A stretch of 64,000 nucleotides of DNA from Phytophthora hibernalis (taxonomy: Eukaryota > Oomycota > Peronosporomycetes > Peronosporales > Peronosporaceae), in contig JAAKBF010000252.1 of NCBI GenBank assembly GCA_012656075.1, positions 186,001-250,000 on the forward strand. The letters run 5' to 3'. The translations under genes and the position numbers were made by a program. The notes under the pieces were generated by a model. That model did not search any database and was not told the DNA's origin. It saw nothing but the letters and a program-made list of their open reading frames with translations. Below are positions 31,783 to 42,038 of this stretch, in pieces. The number at the start of each line of letters is the position of its first letter. The first letter of the stretch is position 1.

Positions 31783-32833
31783 CTACTTTCTCAGCGCCGC
31801 GAACTCTTGGAACAGCTTTTTCGACTCAGCATTGCCCATAAGATCATCTCTCGTGGCCTTTCGTCCGTTCTTGGCTTCAAAATCCTCACGCCATTGCGTG
31901 AGTGCCTTCTCCACGCGAGCCAACTTCTCAGTGCGCGTCTCTTTCACAACCTCCACCGGCACACTGTCTAGCATAGGCTGGCAGAGAACACTCATGACAT
32001 CACGCTTGTCAACAGTTCCATCCGCATGCTTGATCATCTAAAGCACAACATTCAAAATAAGCCCAGAGCAATCCCTTCCTCATCTCTCCTATTCTCACCT
32101 TGATCAGCTTCTGTTCTGCACCCGCTCCACCAAGCGGGATCAAGAGCCCACCTCCCGGCTTCAGGTACTGCAGAAAGCTCTCCGCTTCGTCCTTGGTCTC
32201 CACAGCAACACCGACATGGATGCAGTCATACTTCCCATCCGATGGCAGACCGAGGTCTTTCTTGCCTGCACTCAGAAGGATCTCCGTCTGCTTCGCTCCA
32301 TCTTTGCCCAAACTGCGCTGCAAATTCAATTTCGAGAACTCCATGAGCTCCGGGACAATGTCAACGCCCGTGACAAAACCCGTGGGTCCCACCAAGTGCG
32401 TCATAGCAGCCACAAGAACACCCGACCCACAACCGACATCCACCGCAGTCATCCCCGACTGCAGGTGGTTCTCCAGCAGCCCCAGCACTTGTGCGTGTTG
32501 CTGCGGAGTGGAAATCGTCGCCACTGAGCCGATTTTCAACGGCCGATTGGCGTAGCAATCGCTCGATCCTTTAAAAGCGGGTGCCACGAAGTCCTCACGG
32601 TCTACGCGCCTCAATGCAGCTTCCAGTCGCGAACCAGCAGCCACCACATTCGTCCGGACCAAACTGTCCACCAGTGCAGTGTGCGAGTCGCCACCGATTT
32701 GGTGACCGATACTGGTGCTGACTAGCAGGTCCTCTGATATACCACTTAAGACACTCAAGGAGCGGGTAGTACCTGTACGAGGAGAGCACCACGAACGGAG
32801 CAGTAGGGATGACATTCCTATGAAGTGAATCAA
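31783..32833 (-). CDS. PCMT: protein-L-isoaspartate O-methyltransferase with extra C-terminal tail
   Basis: Exons 32833-32099 and 32037-31783, 329 residues; the 61-bp intron joins EQKLIK to MIKHADG. It repairs isoaspartyl residues in aged proteins using S-adenosylmethionine. Visible marks: LVRTNVVAAGSRLEAALRRVDREDFV, YANRPLKIG, ISTPQQHAQVLGLLENHL, the SAM loop AVDVGCGSGVLVAAM, GVDIVPELMEFS, YDCIHVGVAVE and LKPGGGLLIPLGG. The first 30 residues may target mitochondria, and a start at 32815 is possible. After the enzyme comes about 60 residues reading LTQWREDFEAKNGRKATRDDLMG...KLFQEFAALRK, not part of usual PCMTs. It recalls the W-x-x-x-F-x-x-x-x-G-R-x-P/A motif of Sld2/RecQ4-like and FAM13-like proteins. 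Convergent with the oxygenase (166 bp). Confidence 0.85.
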
Positions 32834-32972
32834 AACCTGAGGCGCTGAGGAAATAGTCCCAGTAATTTAGAATTTGGAGAAAATAGTCCTGGTTTGGTGA
32901 TATTTGTGAAAATAGCTGATTTGTAGTTGATTTGTGAAAAATTCAAGTTGGTAGGAAGTTCGACTCGGGGTT

Positions 32973-34139
32973 TTACACGAGAGGAACGGCCCAAGCTCCG
33001 TGGCCTTCCATGTTGTAAATGTTGACACCTCTCTCGGCGAGGAAGAAGCCGTGGTCGCCCCAGTTCGTGCCGTCTGAATTGCGGACGACCCAGTACTTGA
33101 CACCCGTCTTGGCGTCTGTGCCCCATCCTACAAGGCTCACGACATGGGTCGTGCCAGGGTATTTGGTCGAGTCACGCAAGATGTAGCCTCCCTTGAATTG
33201 ACGGTACTCGGGTGAGAGCGAGTACATGCTCACGACGATCGGGCCCCGATGGTAAATCTCGTTCATGGCCTGCAGTTGAAACTCCTCGGACGTCGTGAAG
33301 TTCAGTGTGCCATACTCAGAAATGCGGTACTTTACCGGGTCTTCTAGCACGAAGCACTCTCCTTTCAGGTTGCAGGTGTGACATTGCGTAGCAGCACAGT
33401 CGCCACCACCCATCCAGGACGGGTGCGACGCAATGTACGGGTTGCACGTCAAGTCCACGATCCCGTTCTCGTGGATCCACTTGTGTGCGTGGCGTGGGTC
33501 TCCTCCATGACAAGATCCAAAGGATCTCATACCGCAGTCCAATAACACCTGAGGTGACAGCAACACCTCAGTATCCAATCGTCCAGTCTTTTTGAACCGC
33601 GCAATGCGGATCCGATCCGACAGTGCACTGACCGTAGCGAACGCCCAGCAAGACCCGCATGCACGGGGTACCATTTGGTTCATCACACTAGTAGTGAGAC
33701 TGATACCGGTACCATTATAGTCTCGCCAGTCCCAGTTCTCGGGTAGTTCGTCAAAGGAGTGAACGTCCTTCAACGACGTCAAAACGTGTTCAGGATCATT
33801 GCCACCAAGGAACCACCCAGCTCCTTTGTTCGTTTGGACGGTTGCAACATCACCCTCACCGGTTTCAGTACCGGTAGCTGCACACGCTGCCATGAGGTCC
33901 AGTTGGTCTTGTACAGCGTGCATTGAGACCCCGTCGTGTGTATAGTCGACGAGTTGTTTGGGTGCAAACACCACTGAGTTCACGATGCAACCCAATGCAA
34001 TCCAGCCAAGCACTGAACCAATGGAACGCAGTCGGAAGCGGTCGGATCGGAAGTTCTGCAACAGCGACGTTGAAGTTGAATCAATGGAGTTGGTGCATGG
34101 TTGCAATAGTGGCAAGTCGGACTTGTCGGTGATTGCCAT
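32973..34139 (-). CDS. cathepsin X/Z-like papain-family protease, copy 1
   Basis: 388 residues from MAITDKSDLPLLQPC. I chose this start because the neighbouring paralogue aligns from here and because an initiator sequence lies 36 bp upstream; the frame itself could extend to 34319. A hydrophobic segment (IGSVLGWIALGCIVNSVVFAP, residues about 38-58) suggests a signal anchor. Mature-domain marks: LPENWDWRDYNGTG, CGSCWAFATVSAL (catalytic Cys), GGDPRHAHKWIHENGIVDLTC (cathepsin X-type), GPIVVSMYS, THVVSLVGWGTD (catalytic His) and YWVVRNSDGTNWGDHGFF (catalytic Asn). The Trp of the usual N-S-W-G is Asp here. It would act in lysosome-like compartments or be secreted. It is followed by a tandem copy upstream. 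Confidence 0.88.
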   Translation of the reverse strand: MAITDKSDLPLLQPCTNSIDSTSTSLLQNFRSDRFRLRSIGSVLGWIALGCIVNSVVFAPKQLVDYTHDGVSMHAVQDQLDLMAACAATGTETGEGDVATVQTNKGAGWFLGGNDPEHVLTSLKDVHSFDELPENWDWRDYNGTGISLTTSVMNQMVPRACGSCWAFATVSALSDRIRIARFKKTGRLDTEVLLSPQVLLDCGMRSFGSCHGGDPRHAHKWIHENGIVDLTCNPYIASHPSWMGGGDCAATQCHTCNLKGECFVLEDPVKYRISEYGTLNFTTSEEFQLQAMNEIYHRGPIVVSMYSLSPEYRQFKGGYILRDSTKYPGTTHVVSLVGWGTDAKTGVKYWVVRNSDGTNWGDHGFFLAERGVNIYNMEGHGAWAVPLV

Positions 34140-34174
34140 TGCGACGATGGACTTGGGCTGGAACTTGCGGGAGA

Positions 34175-34188
34175 AAATTGTAAAGTGA
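34175..34188 (-). promoter_or_regulatory. oomycete initiator of cathepsin copy 1
   Basis: On the minus strand TCACTTTACAATTT matches TCATTYYNCAWTTT at 13 of 14 positions, 36 bp before the ATG at 34139. It supports that start over the one at 34319. Confidence 0.65.
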
Positions 34189-35195
34189 GCCGTGGGGTTG
34201 CAGGGTGGAGCCATGTTCCAAGTCTGACGAGGGGCTCCTCTCGTCTGGTGGAAGGACATCATCTGCTCTGTTGGCGACGCGACGCCCTGTGATTGGTCGA
34301 GCGAAGCGGCGTGGACCAATCAGTCGAAAAAGAACTCGATCTTGAAGTAACGGTTCGCTAGGATGGGTACATGTATGTTGTGCAGGTGAGCTTGTCAATT
34401 TTGGCGCGGGAGGGACAACGCCTAATTCTATGGGGCTCTGCTGAAAATGATGCAGACAATGATACAAACAAGATGCAATGGAAAACTCGAAGTCCTGAAG
34501 TATAATAGTCGTTGGTGGTGTCCGCGTCCCAAGTTGCTATATGTATGATATTGCGACGGGCATCCAATGGTCAAGAGCTCCAAGCTCCAGTCATGCTGTA
34601 TAGTTGATGTTGACATTGTAGTCGACGCAATCTGCCGCATTTTGGTGTGGGCCGGGTCGGCGAGGAATTTCGTGGCAAGTTGTGCACGTGAAGCAAACTG
34701 TCACGGTTATGGACGTCTCGGATGTGTGTGCGGCACAGCCTGTGAGTCATGCTGCAGAGAATAGGCGCTGGATGAGTGCCTGACCAAAGCGGCTTTGGTC
34801 AGGCACTCAAGACCATCCTCGCACCATCCTCGCCTTGAAGGCAAAGATGATCTTGGTGCTGCGTTGTGGCGCGAATCAAGTGGAGATGTTGTGTTTTACG
34901 GGTAAGCAATCCAGGTCTCAACCTACAGAGTGCTCCTTCATTTTCGTGGGAGTTTTATAATACGATTGGAATTTTGCGAGAAGAAATTGTGATTCACTGC
35001 TGGTATCGGATATGGATGCTTGACTTTGGACTAGGCGGATGTGCAGGCTGCATGTTGCAGTGCGTAAATGTTTTTGCTTGCGATGTGTACACTGACGTGT
35101 AAGCTACAAAGGCAAATGGTTCTGAGCAAGAAATACCTGAAATTACAGCAGCAATGCTGTTAAACCTCCGCTATCCTCTCGCTTCAAGAAGATTG
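34189..35195. other. intergenic region between the cathepsin copies
   Basis: Small plus-strand frames (34567-34764, cysteine-rich; 34866-35102) have no recognisable domain. The one notable structure is the palindrome at 34774-34808. Confidence 0.4.
34774..34808. repeat. 35-bp perfect palindrome
   Basis: GAGTGCCTGACCAAAGC, one G, then its exact reverse complement. 17-bp arms and a one-base centre. Not followed by a T-run. Lies between the tandem cathepsin genes. Confidence 0.85.
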
Positions 35196-36334
35196 TCAAT
35201 AATGCGTGATTGGACTGAACTGCACAATAGGGACGGCCCAAGCACCTTTGTTCTCGATGTTGAAGGTGTTGACGCCCCGCTCGATGAAGAAGAAGCCACG
35301 GTCACCCCAATGTCTGCCCATTGAGTTTCGCACAATCCAGTACTTGACCCCAGTCATAGCATCGATACCCCAGCCTACAAGACTCACAACATGGGTCGTG
35401 CCGGGATACTTGTTTGAATCGCGAAGGATGTATCCCCCTTGTACTGCTTGAACTCCGACGTCAGTGAATACAAACTGACAACGATCGGGCCACGGTGGTA
35501 AATCTCATTCATCGCCTGAAGCTCAAACTCCGCCGTTGTGGTAAAATTCAACGTGCCATACTCCAAGATATGAAACTTTTCTGGGTCTTCTACCACGAAG
35601 CACTCGCCCTTCATGTTGCACATGTGGCATTGCGTTGCAGCACAATCACCGCCACCCATCCAGGACGGGTGGGCCGCAATGTACGGGTTGCAAGTCAAAT
35701 CCACGATACCATTTTCATAAATCCACTTGTGGGCGTATCGAGGATCTCCGCCGTAACACGAGCCGAAAGATCGCATACCGCAGTCCAAGAGCACCTGAGG
35801 TGACAGCAGTACTTCGGCTTCCAGTCGACCAGTTTTCTTGAAATTCGCGATTCGGATACGGTCCGATAACGCGCTGACTGTGGCGAAAGCCCAGCAAGAT
35901 CCACATGTACGTGGCACCATTTGGTTCAAAACGCTGGTGATGAGGCTGATGCCGGTGCCGTTGTAGTCTCGCCAATCCCAATTTTTGGGTAGATCATCGA
36001 TGGAGTGAACTTCGGGTAGCGAGGTGAGAATATGTTCAGGATCGTTACCCCCGAGAAACCATCCTGCACCTTTGTTAGTTTGTTCCTTTGGTGTTTCTTT
36101 GGTTGCTTGGGCTGATGCACACGCTGTCAATATGTCGTTTGACTGGACGAGATGCTTGGGGGCGAGTATCGTTGAGCTCATTACTGTGATCCAGCCGATT
36201 ACGGAGAGAATGGGGCGTACTCGGAAGCGGTTGGTTCGAAAGCTTGATCGATTCGACTCCAGCAGTGAAGTCGACTTTGATACATTCGCCGCAGCTTTTG
36301 TGACGTTGAGCTCGGACACGTCAGCGGTTCCCAT
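35196..36334 (-). CDS. cathepsin X/Z-like papain-family protease, copy 2, one frameshift
   Basis: Tandem paralogue of the gene at 32973. Restoring one base in the run at 35434-35438 gives 379 residues from MGTADVSELNVTK to FSPITHY. As sequenced the frame leaves after EFKQYKG and stops before the catalytic His, while SLVGWGIDAMTGVKYWIVRNSMGRHWGDRGFF continues in the other frame. Otherwise all marks of copy 1 are present: signal anchor (ILSVIGWITVMSSTILAP), WDWRDYNGTG, CGSCWAFATVSALS, GGDPRYAHKWIYENGIVDLTC. The Trp of N-S-W-G is Met. The two copies are very similar over the protease domain and differ mostly in the N-terminal stalk. Whether it is a pseudogene or a sequencing error is open; I favour error. 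Confidence 0.8.
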
Positions 36335-36362
36335 GAAGTGTGGAGGTGGAGCCCTCAGGGAA

Positions 36363-36376
36363 AAAAGTGAAAATGA
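36363..36376 (-). promoter_or_regulatory. Inr-like element of cathepsin copy 2
   Basis: On the minus strand TCATTTTCACTTTT lies 29 bp before the ATG at 36334. It starts like the oomycete initiator and has a T-rich end. Confidence 0.5.
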
Positions 36377-36697
36377 AATTCGTGGAGCTCCAAGTGATCT
36401 ACATCCGAGGATTTTGTGCACTCTGGATCGATATCCTTGCACCAATAAGCACTGAAGTTGGTGACAACGCACTGGTGATTGTATAACGTTTCCTTGATGA
36501 TACTTTGCAGCACCAGTCACTTTGTTTACCGTGCAGATAACTATTTGGGATATGCGGGTAGTAATCGAGGCTGCTGGAGCAGGAAATTACAGGGCGGGAT
36601 TGAAATTGCAGTACAAAAGCAAATGCTTAATTCTTGAGACCCAAGATGCAAGTTTTGATTAAGCTTAAAAAAAGGGCAAGGAACGACACTTCACCGC

Positions 36698-37620
36698 TCA
36701 ACTAATCTTCAAAATCGAGGCCAGGGCACATCTTCTGCTCCACCACTGCGCCGGGAATCGGTTTTTGCCGACGATGAAGTACAACGGGGCCGCTTGTTTG
36801 CTCTTGTTGGAGATGTTCGGGGTCCAGCGACGCCCAAAGTGGTCTTCAGCAGTCTTGAGTGTTGCTTGAATCTCAAGAGTCCAAGGAAGTTCACTGAAAA
36901 CGCCATGCAACGGGTCGTCCTCACCGTACTTCATGCTGCGCGTTCCCCACTCTTCAGCATCAGTAAAAAGGGAACCAGGCATATCCGTCCAAAGTTCACT
37001 TCCAGGAGCCGAGAGATAATCAATGGTTTTCAGTAATTCGACGATGTTTGAGCGCTCCATGTAGGGGATCAACCCCTCCATGGCCCAGAAAGTTGGCATG
37101 GTCGGATTGAACCCGTGCCCCATCAAGTTGGCTTCCAGACCTGCTTCCGCTAGATTGGCGACGATGCAGTCGACACTTTGAGCGACCAATGGTGCGTGTA
37201 GGTCCTTCATCACTTCGGCCTTGTGCTCGAACATTTTCTCACTTTGGTCAACTTCCAGAACATGACAACCGCGGAGTGACTCCAAACGGTACGCACGAGC
37301 ATCCAGTCCAGCACCAAGAATCACAATTTGGAGGATGCGAGGATCGCGGTGATAGAGCGCTTCGTCCAGATAGCGCGTACGAATCGCTACACCGTCAACT
37401 AGGAGAGTTTGCCAAATGGTCGACATCTCTTTCAGAAACTTCTCAATCTTCTGTTGCTGCTTCCGGGTAAGCGGCTCGGCGAAGGATCATTGATAAGGCG
37501 GTTCTCACGAACACTCTCCGCTCCTCGAAGATAAGTCGTCACGAAGCCCATGGACTCTGCAAAGGCATCATCCACTTGCGATGCATCCGCTTGGAATAAT
37601 GGCGGCGACGCACGATCCAT
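36698..37620 (-). CDS. SAM-dependent methyltransferase, LCM/COG3315 family, copy 1, one frameshift
   Basis: Restoring one base at 37482-37483 joins DDAFAESMGFVTTYLRGAESVRENRLINDPF to the main frame and gives 307 residues. The start MDRASPPLFQADAS is probable. Marks of the leucine-carboxyl-methyltransferase-like family: LINDPF(A)E near residue 45, VAIRTRYLDEAL, the SAM loop VILGAGLDARAYRLESL, HVLEVDQSEK, FWAMEGLIPYME and PGSELWTDMPG. Family members methylate small-molecule acids (bacterial polyketide-type) or protein C-termini; the substrate cannot be told. The next gene upstream is a paralogue. Only one base separates the present sequence from an intact gene. Confidence 0.8.
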
Positions 37621-37828
37621 ATTTTCGCTGTTGATTCAGGGCAAGCAACAAGAAAATGTTGTGGCCGTTTGCTAGAGCCTTGAAAGTGGTTGTCGCCCAT
37701 TCCCAGATTTCTGCGAAGCAAACAGTCTGATCGTAGTTGACCCAACGGGATTTTAAAAACTTCAACGCTATGAATGAATTTCTTGGTCAAGCCAAACTAC
37801 GTCGTATGAATGGGTCACTAGTAAATGC

Positions 37829-38709
37829 CTACGCTTCCAAGCCTGGGCACACATCCTTCTCTCGAGCCTCCGTTGGAATAGGTTTCTGGCCGATGATAAA
37901 GGACATTGGAAAGGGGGTACTCGGTTTGTTGTCCTTGGAAGACAGCGGTGCCCACTTACGGCCAAAATGTGCCCCAGCATTTGTCAGCGAGGCCTGCACC
38001 TTCAAGCACCAAGGAATCTTGCTCAAAACGCCATGCATCGGATCATCCTCGCTATGCTTCATTGCACGATCACCCATATCTCCGAAAGTGATGATTGCTT
38101 GGCCGACCATATCAGCCCAAAGCATACTGCCAGGGGCAGACATCGCATCAATCGTATCGAGCAGCGTCAAAATTCTCAAACGCTCCATGTAAGGAAGAAG
38201 TCCTTCCATCACCCAGAATGTGGTCAAACGAGGATCAAATCCATGTCCTCGCAACTTGCTGTCCCAGTCGTCATCACCAAGATAAGCAACGATGTAGTCA
38301 AGTTTCTTCGTGACCGGCAGCACTTGTTCAGCTTTCATGACCTCCCTCTTTCGATCAAACGGCTGAGAACTTTGGTCGATCTCCAAAACATGGCAGTCAC
38401 GGAGCGACTCCAAGTAATAAGCTCGGGTGTCCAAGCCTGCACCGAGAAAAACAATTTGGTGGATGGTAGCGTCGCGGTGCTCCAGTGCGTCGTTCACGTA
38501 TCGAGCACGAATGGCAACCATATCCACCCACGGAGTGTCTTGGTCGGTGGGTAGACGTTTTCTAGCTCACCACGGCTGTCACGCGTTAACATTTCTGCAA
38601 AAGGGTCATTAATGAGGCGGTCGGCACGGGTACTCTCGAGGGCACGAAGATACGCCGTCCCGAAGCCACTGAATTGCGCGAAGGCGTCGTCCACAGCTCT
38701 AGCTTGCAT
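37829..38709 (-). CDS. SAM-dependent methyltransferase, LCM/COG3315 family, copy 2, one frameshift
   Basis: Paralogue of the gene at 36698. With one base restored in the run at 38558-38561 it gives 293 residues from MQARAVDDAFAQFSGF (38709); an upstream in-frame ATG at 38841 exists but has no counterpart in copy 1. The repaired junction reads ELEKRLPTDQDTPWVDMVAIRARY. Visible: RLINDPFAEMLTR, IVFLGAGLDTRAYYLESL (SAM loop), HVLEIDQS, FWVMEGLLPYME, PGSMLWADMVG. Function and substrate as for copy 1, unknown. The two genes lie head to tail with about 210 bp between them. Confidence 0.8.
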
Positions 38710-38842
38710 CGCTTGGACAAATGATCGTGCGTGCTGACAGTTGTCTGGGATAAGATGAGAAAGGGCTTCAATGGCGCAGATTGGAGAAGACTCCTGTCCC
38801 GGTTGGTTCTCAGCAAAATCGAATTGACACGGGCAACACAAG

Positions 38843-39770
38843 ATGGCTGACAGAGTTTACCTTAGCAGGTTTACCAGCACCTGGGTAACCTGCTCGAGGC
38901 CGGTAAACGAAGCGGGATTCTTCTTCCTCAGGTTGGTCTTCTAGCTGAAGTTTCATTATGCAGCACGAATGAATAGCTCACTTCCGTGTTGCAGAAGTTT
39001 ACGACGCTTCTTCTGCGATTTCGTCAGCGTTAGCAGCTTCCGGTGGAGATGAAGAGGTCATTTGTGTAACTTGTCAAATGAAGGCTCTGTTGGCTCTGAT
39101 ATTCATGTGTGTGTATCAACAGCGTGCCTTGAATTGTCTGGCTGCCAAGTTCAAGTGGGGACAAGCTGAAACATTCGTCTCTTAAAGAAGCTGCTGCCAA
39201 ACAAAATCCTGAGGAGCAAGACCTTCGTGCACAAGCCAATGACGATGACTGAAGATGAAGCACCAGAGGACATAGAGGAAGAAGAAGTTGACGATGATAG
39301 CAACACCTGTGAGGAGGATGAAGAAGGTGACTGCGTACCACCGCAGAAGGTATCGCGCTTAGTACAAGATGTTCGCGGAAAGAAGGCAGCCGTAAGCTCG
39401 AATCAAGTCCTCGTCGATGCTTTCGCGAAATATGGTGAGCAGCAACTCCAGCGCAGACACAGGCAAAGGATTCACTCATCTCCAAGCTGCACTTGCTATC
39501 GGGGATTCCCCGCTTGCAATCACTTCCCATTTCTGTTCCTTGGGTGGGTAGCAAAATGGCAGCCCAAGTCGAGCAGATTTTGAGCTCTGGTAAATTCGAG
39601 GTCAAAACATCGTGGCTTAATGTAAGTACTGCTGAGCAGTACAAGCCTCCAAGATTGGTCCTGGAGGTACGCAAAGCGAAAGCAAAACGTGTTAAGAATC
39701 AATTGTTGGTCGATAAACTCATCAACACCAGCTATTCCGTTGGAGTGACGACTCAAGCAATTTCAAGGTA
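38843..39770 (+). pseudogene. broken paralogue of the helix-hairpin-helix repeat protein
   Basis: The exon plan of the gene at 39948 can be followed with multiple lesions. A first exon ends LLEAGKRSGILLP (about 38895-38938). A second reads VYDASSAISSALAASGGDEE (about 38993-39055), matching TYAATSEISKALLASNGDEK. A third begins ALNCLAAKF (about 39137), then has an acidic linker (EDEAPEDIEEEEVDDD, from 39250) and a hairpin repeat: VSRLVQDVRGKKAAVSSNQVLVDAFAKYGE, TGKGFTHLQAALAIGDSPLAIT and ISVPWVGSKMAAQVEQIL, spread over three frames. It ends early in a second repeat (NQLLVDKLIN). With at least three or four frame changes it is likelier a true pseudogene than its neighbours. Confidence 0.65.
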
Positions 39771-39903
39771 GTTGATATGCCCTCGTCGCACATTTTCTTG
39801 TTCAATCTTTTCTCGGATACTTTAGAGGAATCCTCCTGTCGCGTCTAACGTTAGGTGCCTACGTCTCATACCACACAAAGGTTTTCGGATCAGTCCCCAC
39901 TTC

Positions 39904-39917
39904 TCATTCTGCTTTTC
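39904..39917 (+). promoter_or_regulatory. oomycete initiator of the helix-hairpin-helix repeat gene
   Basis: TCATTCTGCTTTTC fits TCATTYYNCAWTTT at 12 of 14 positions and lies 30 bp before the ATG at 39948. Confidence 0.55.
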
Positions 39918-39947
39918 CGTGGAAACAGCAAAAACTCTGAAGTGACG

Positions 39948-41666
39948 ATGACTGACGCCAAGACTCCCGATGCAGTGTACGCGCATATCGGGAAGATATT
40001 CGACACCTGTAAGAGCAGCCGCGTCAATATCCCTGAGGTAAACCACATTTTCACTTTCCGAAGAAGAGCAGACTGAATTAACCTCGATGTGTGTGTTGAA
40101 TTAACCTCGGTTGTTGTCGATGTGTAGAACACTTATGCGGCTACCAGTGAGATTTCGAAGGCTCTACTTGCCTCTAACGGGGACGAGAAGGTAAATGATT
40201 CACCGTGCTGAGAACAATCTTCGTAGTTTTCATTTTGCTTTTGTGTTCGTTTTGCAGAATGCTTTGAAGAAGTTAACAGCCAAGTTCGGCCGGGCCAAGC
40301 GCGGACTGCCTGCGGAGGCGAACAAGAGCTCGAAGAAGAGCAAGCATAACAAGAATGGGGGTGAAGACAACGACCTGAACATTACTGGTTATGTCTACGA
40401 TTTCGACGATGATGAAGAACCCATGGCTCCGCACAAGACTGTGCGTTTGGTCGACGAAGCTCGCGAAAGAAGGCAGCAAATGCGGCTAACCAGAAGATCG
40501 TTGATGCTTTCGCCGACTACGGTGAAGATCAACTGAACCACGGACACACGGGTAAAGGTGTCTCTCATTTGCGCGCCGCAATTCAGATTCGCGACCACCC
40601 CGATGCCATTACGTCGGCGAAAGATGCCCTAGCTGTGCCCTTGGTTGGTGACAAGCTTGCCTCCCAGATCGAAGACGTGCTGGCAACGGGGAAGCTGAAA
40701 GACGCTACTTCTGGGCAGAACGTGAGCGAAAATGTGGACGATCACGCGCAGCCGGAGCTTGTGCGTGAAATTCTCCAGTCGCGAACGAAGTGCCCTCAAA
40801 ACAAAGTTTTGGTTGACGAGCTGGCAAAGTTTGGGGAACATGAGCTTTACTTCGGTAATTCTGGCAAAGGAACGAGTCATCTCCGTGCAGCACGAGAAAT
40901 TCAACTCGCGGAGTATGTTATCAAGGATGGTTCGACGGCTCGTACAAGTGTGCCGCTGGTTGGTGATGTGATTGCCGACAAGATTGACCAGATCCTGAAA
41001 CATGGCCGCATTGTTAACGATACGGGTGAGACCACCAGAAGCTACTCGGGTAGTGCTGGAGGCTATACGTCGGCTCCGATTGTCAAGGACTTGCGGGGAA
41101 AGCCAGCAGTCTGCTCGGAAAACCAGTATATCGTCGATGCTTTGGTCGACTACGGAGATAGCCACCTGTACTCTGGTCACAGAGGCAAAGGCATTTCGCA
41201 CTTGCGTGCAGCCCAAGCTATTCGAGACTCAAAGACGGTTGTGAAGTCAGGACAGCAAGCCAGCAAGGAGATCGACATGGTGGGGCAACGCATTGCTGCC
41301 AAGATCGACCAGATCATTCAACAAGGTCACGCCGACAGCGACGAAGACTACGAGTACGACGAGGAGAAAGAGGAGGATGCAAACGAGTTTGGTGAACGTG
41401 AACCAGATTCCGTGGTGCCTCCAATCGTGCAAGACGTTTGCAGCAAGCCTGCGGTAGTCGAGGTGAACCAAGTTTTGGTGGACGCGTTAGTGAAGTACGG
41501 CGAAGAGGAACTGTACAAGCGCCACATCAGTCGGGGTACGGCATTTGTGCGCGCTGCTCGTCGACTGCGTAATGCTGATACTGCAGTGAGCAACGGTAAC
41601 AAGGCGAAAACGATGGGGATTGGTGACAAGGTTGCGGCCTACATCGACAACTTTTTGGCGAAGTAA
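39948..41666 (+). CDS. protein of four polymerase beta-like helix-hairpin-helix repeats, one frameshift
   Basis: Exons 39948-40037, 40128-40190 and 40258-41666; with one G restored near 40465 they give 520 residues. After an N-terminal helix bundle (MTDAKTPDAVYAHIGKIFD) and a Lys-rich linker follow four units of about 85 residues. Each has a lead such as VKDLRGKPAVCSENQYIVDALVDYG, a middle such as HRGKGISHLRAAQAIRD and an end such as VPLVGDVIADKIDQIL. This is the order of the 8-kDa (HHH_8) domain of DNA polymerase beta/lambda: helices, then a hairpin L-V-G-x-x-I-A-x-K-I. No nucleotidyltransferase domain is present. It may bind DNA or act on abasic sites; that is inference. A broken copy lies just upstream. 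Confidence 0.75.
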
Positions 41667-42038
41667 AGTCGACTTTGGATGAGGAGGGTGGAGAGCTCGG
41701 CAGATTTTATCACCGGTACCAGGACGATGAAGATATACCAGGATGGTAGTTTTGAGGAGTGTATAGGTGACTGCATTTTGATTCGCATATATGTTCTTGT
41801 TTGCATTTGAATCCCTGGCAAGGGAATATTGACAGCTTTGCACTTCTCATAAAACAGCGGCAGATCTCTTCGTTGTGCTGTGGCTCTCGAGCCTCTCATC
41901 CTTTCTTGAAGTGCAGCTTCAGGATTCAGCTCCATGTCACAAAATCCACCCGTAGATTACATTCTACTGAAACATGCAAGCCCTTCTTTTCCTCACCGTT
42001 GTTTGCTCTTCTGCTCGGTCAATCCCACCCCCGTTCGA
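41667..42038. other. short intergenic region
   Basis: Lies between two convergent genes (stops at 41666 and 42039). No feature seen. Confidence 0.5.

Noticed and set aside
34567..35102. Two small cysteine-containing plus frames between the cathepsin genes as possible secreted peptides
   Set aside because: No signal peptide, no promoter motif and no recognisable pattern of cysteines.
37539..37790. Minus frame upstream of methyltransferase copy 1 as a possible N-terminal extension
   Set aside because: Different frame from MDRASPPLF, no counterpart in copy 2, and no splice sites linking them.
39030..39674. 214-codon minus frame
   Set aside because: Lies opposite the HhH pseudogene, whose plus-strand peptides match the neighbouring gene; the minus peptide matches nothing.
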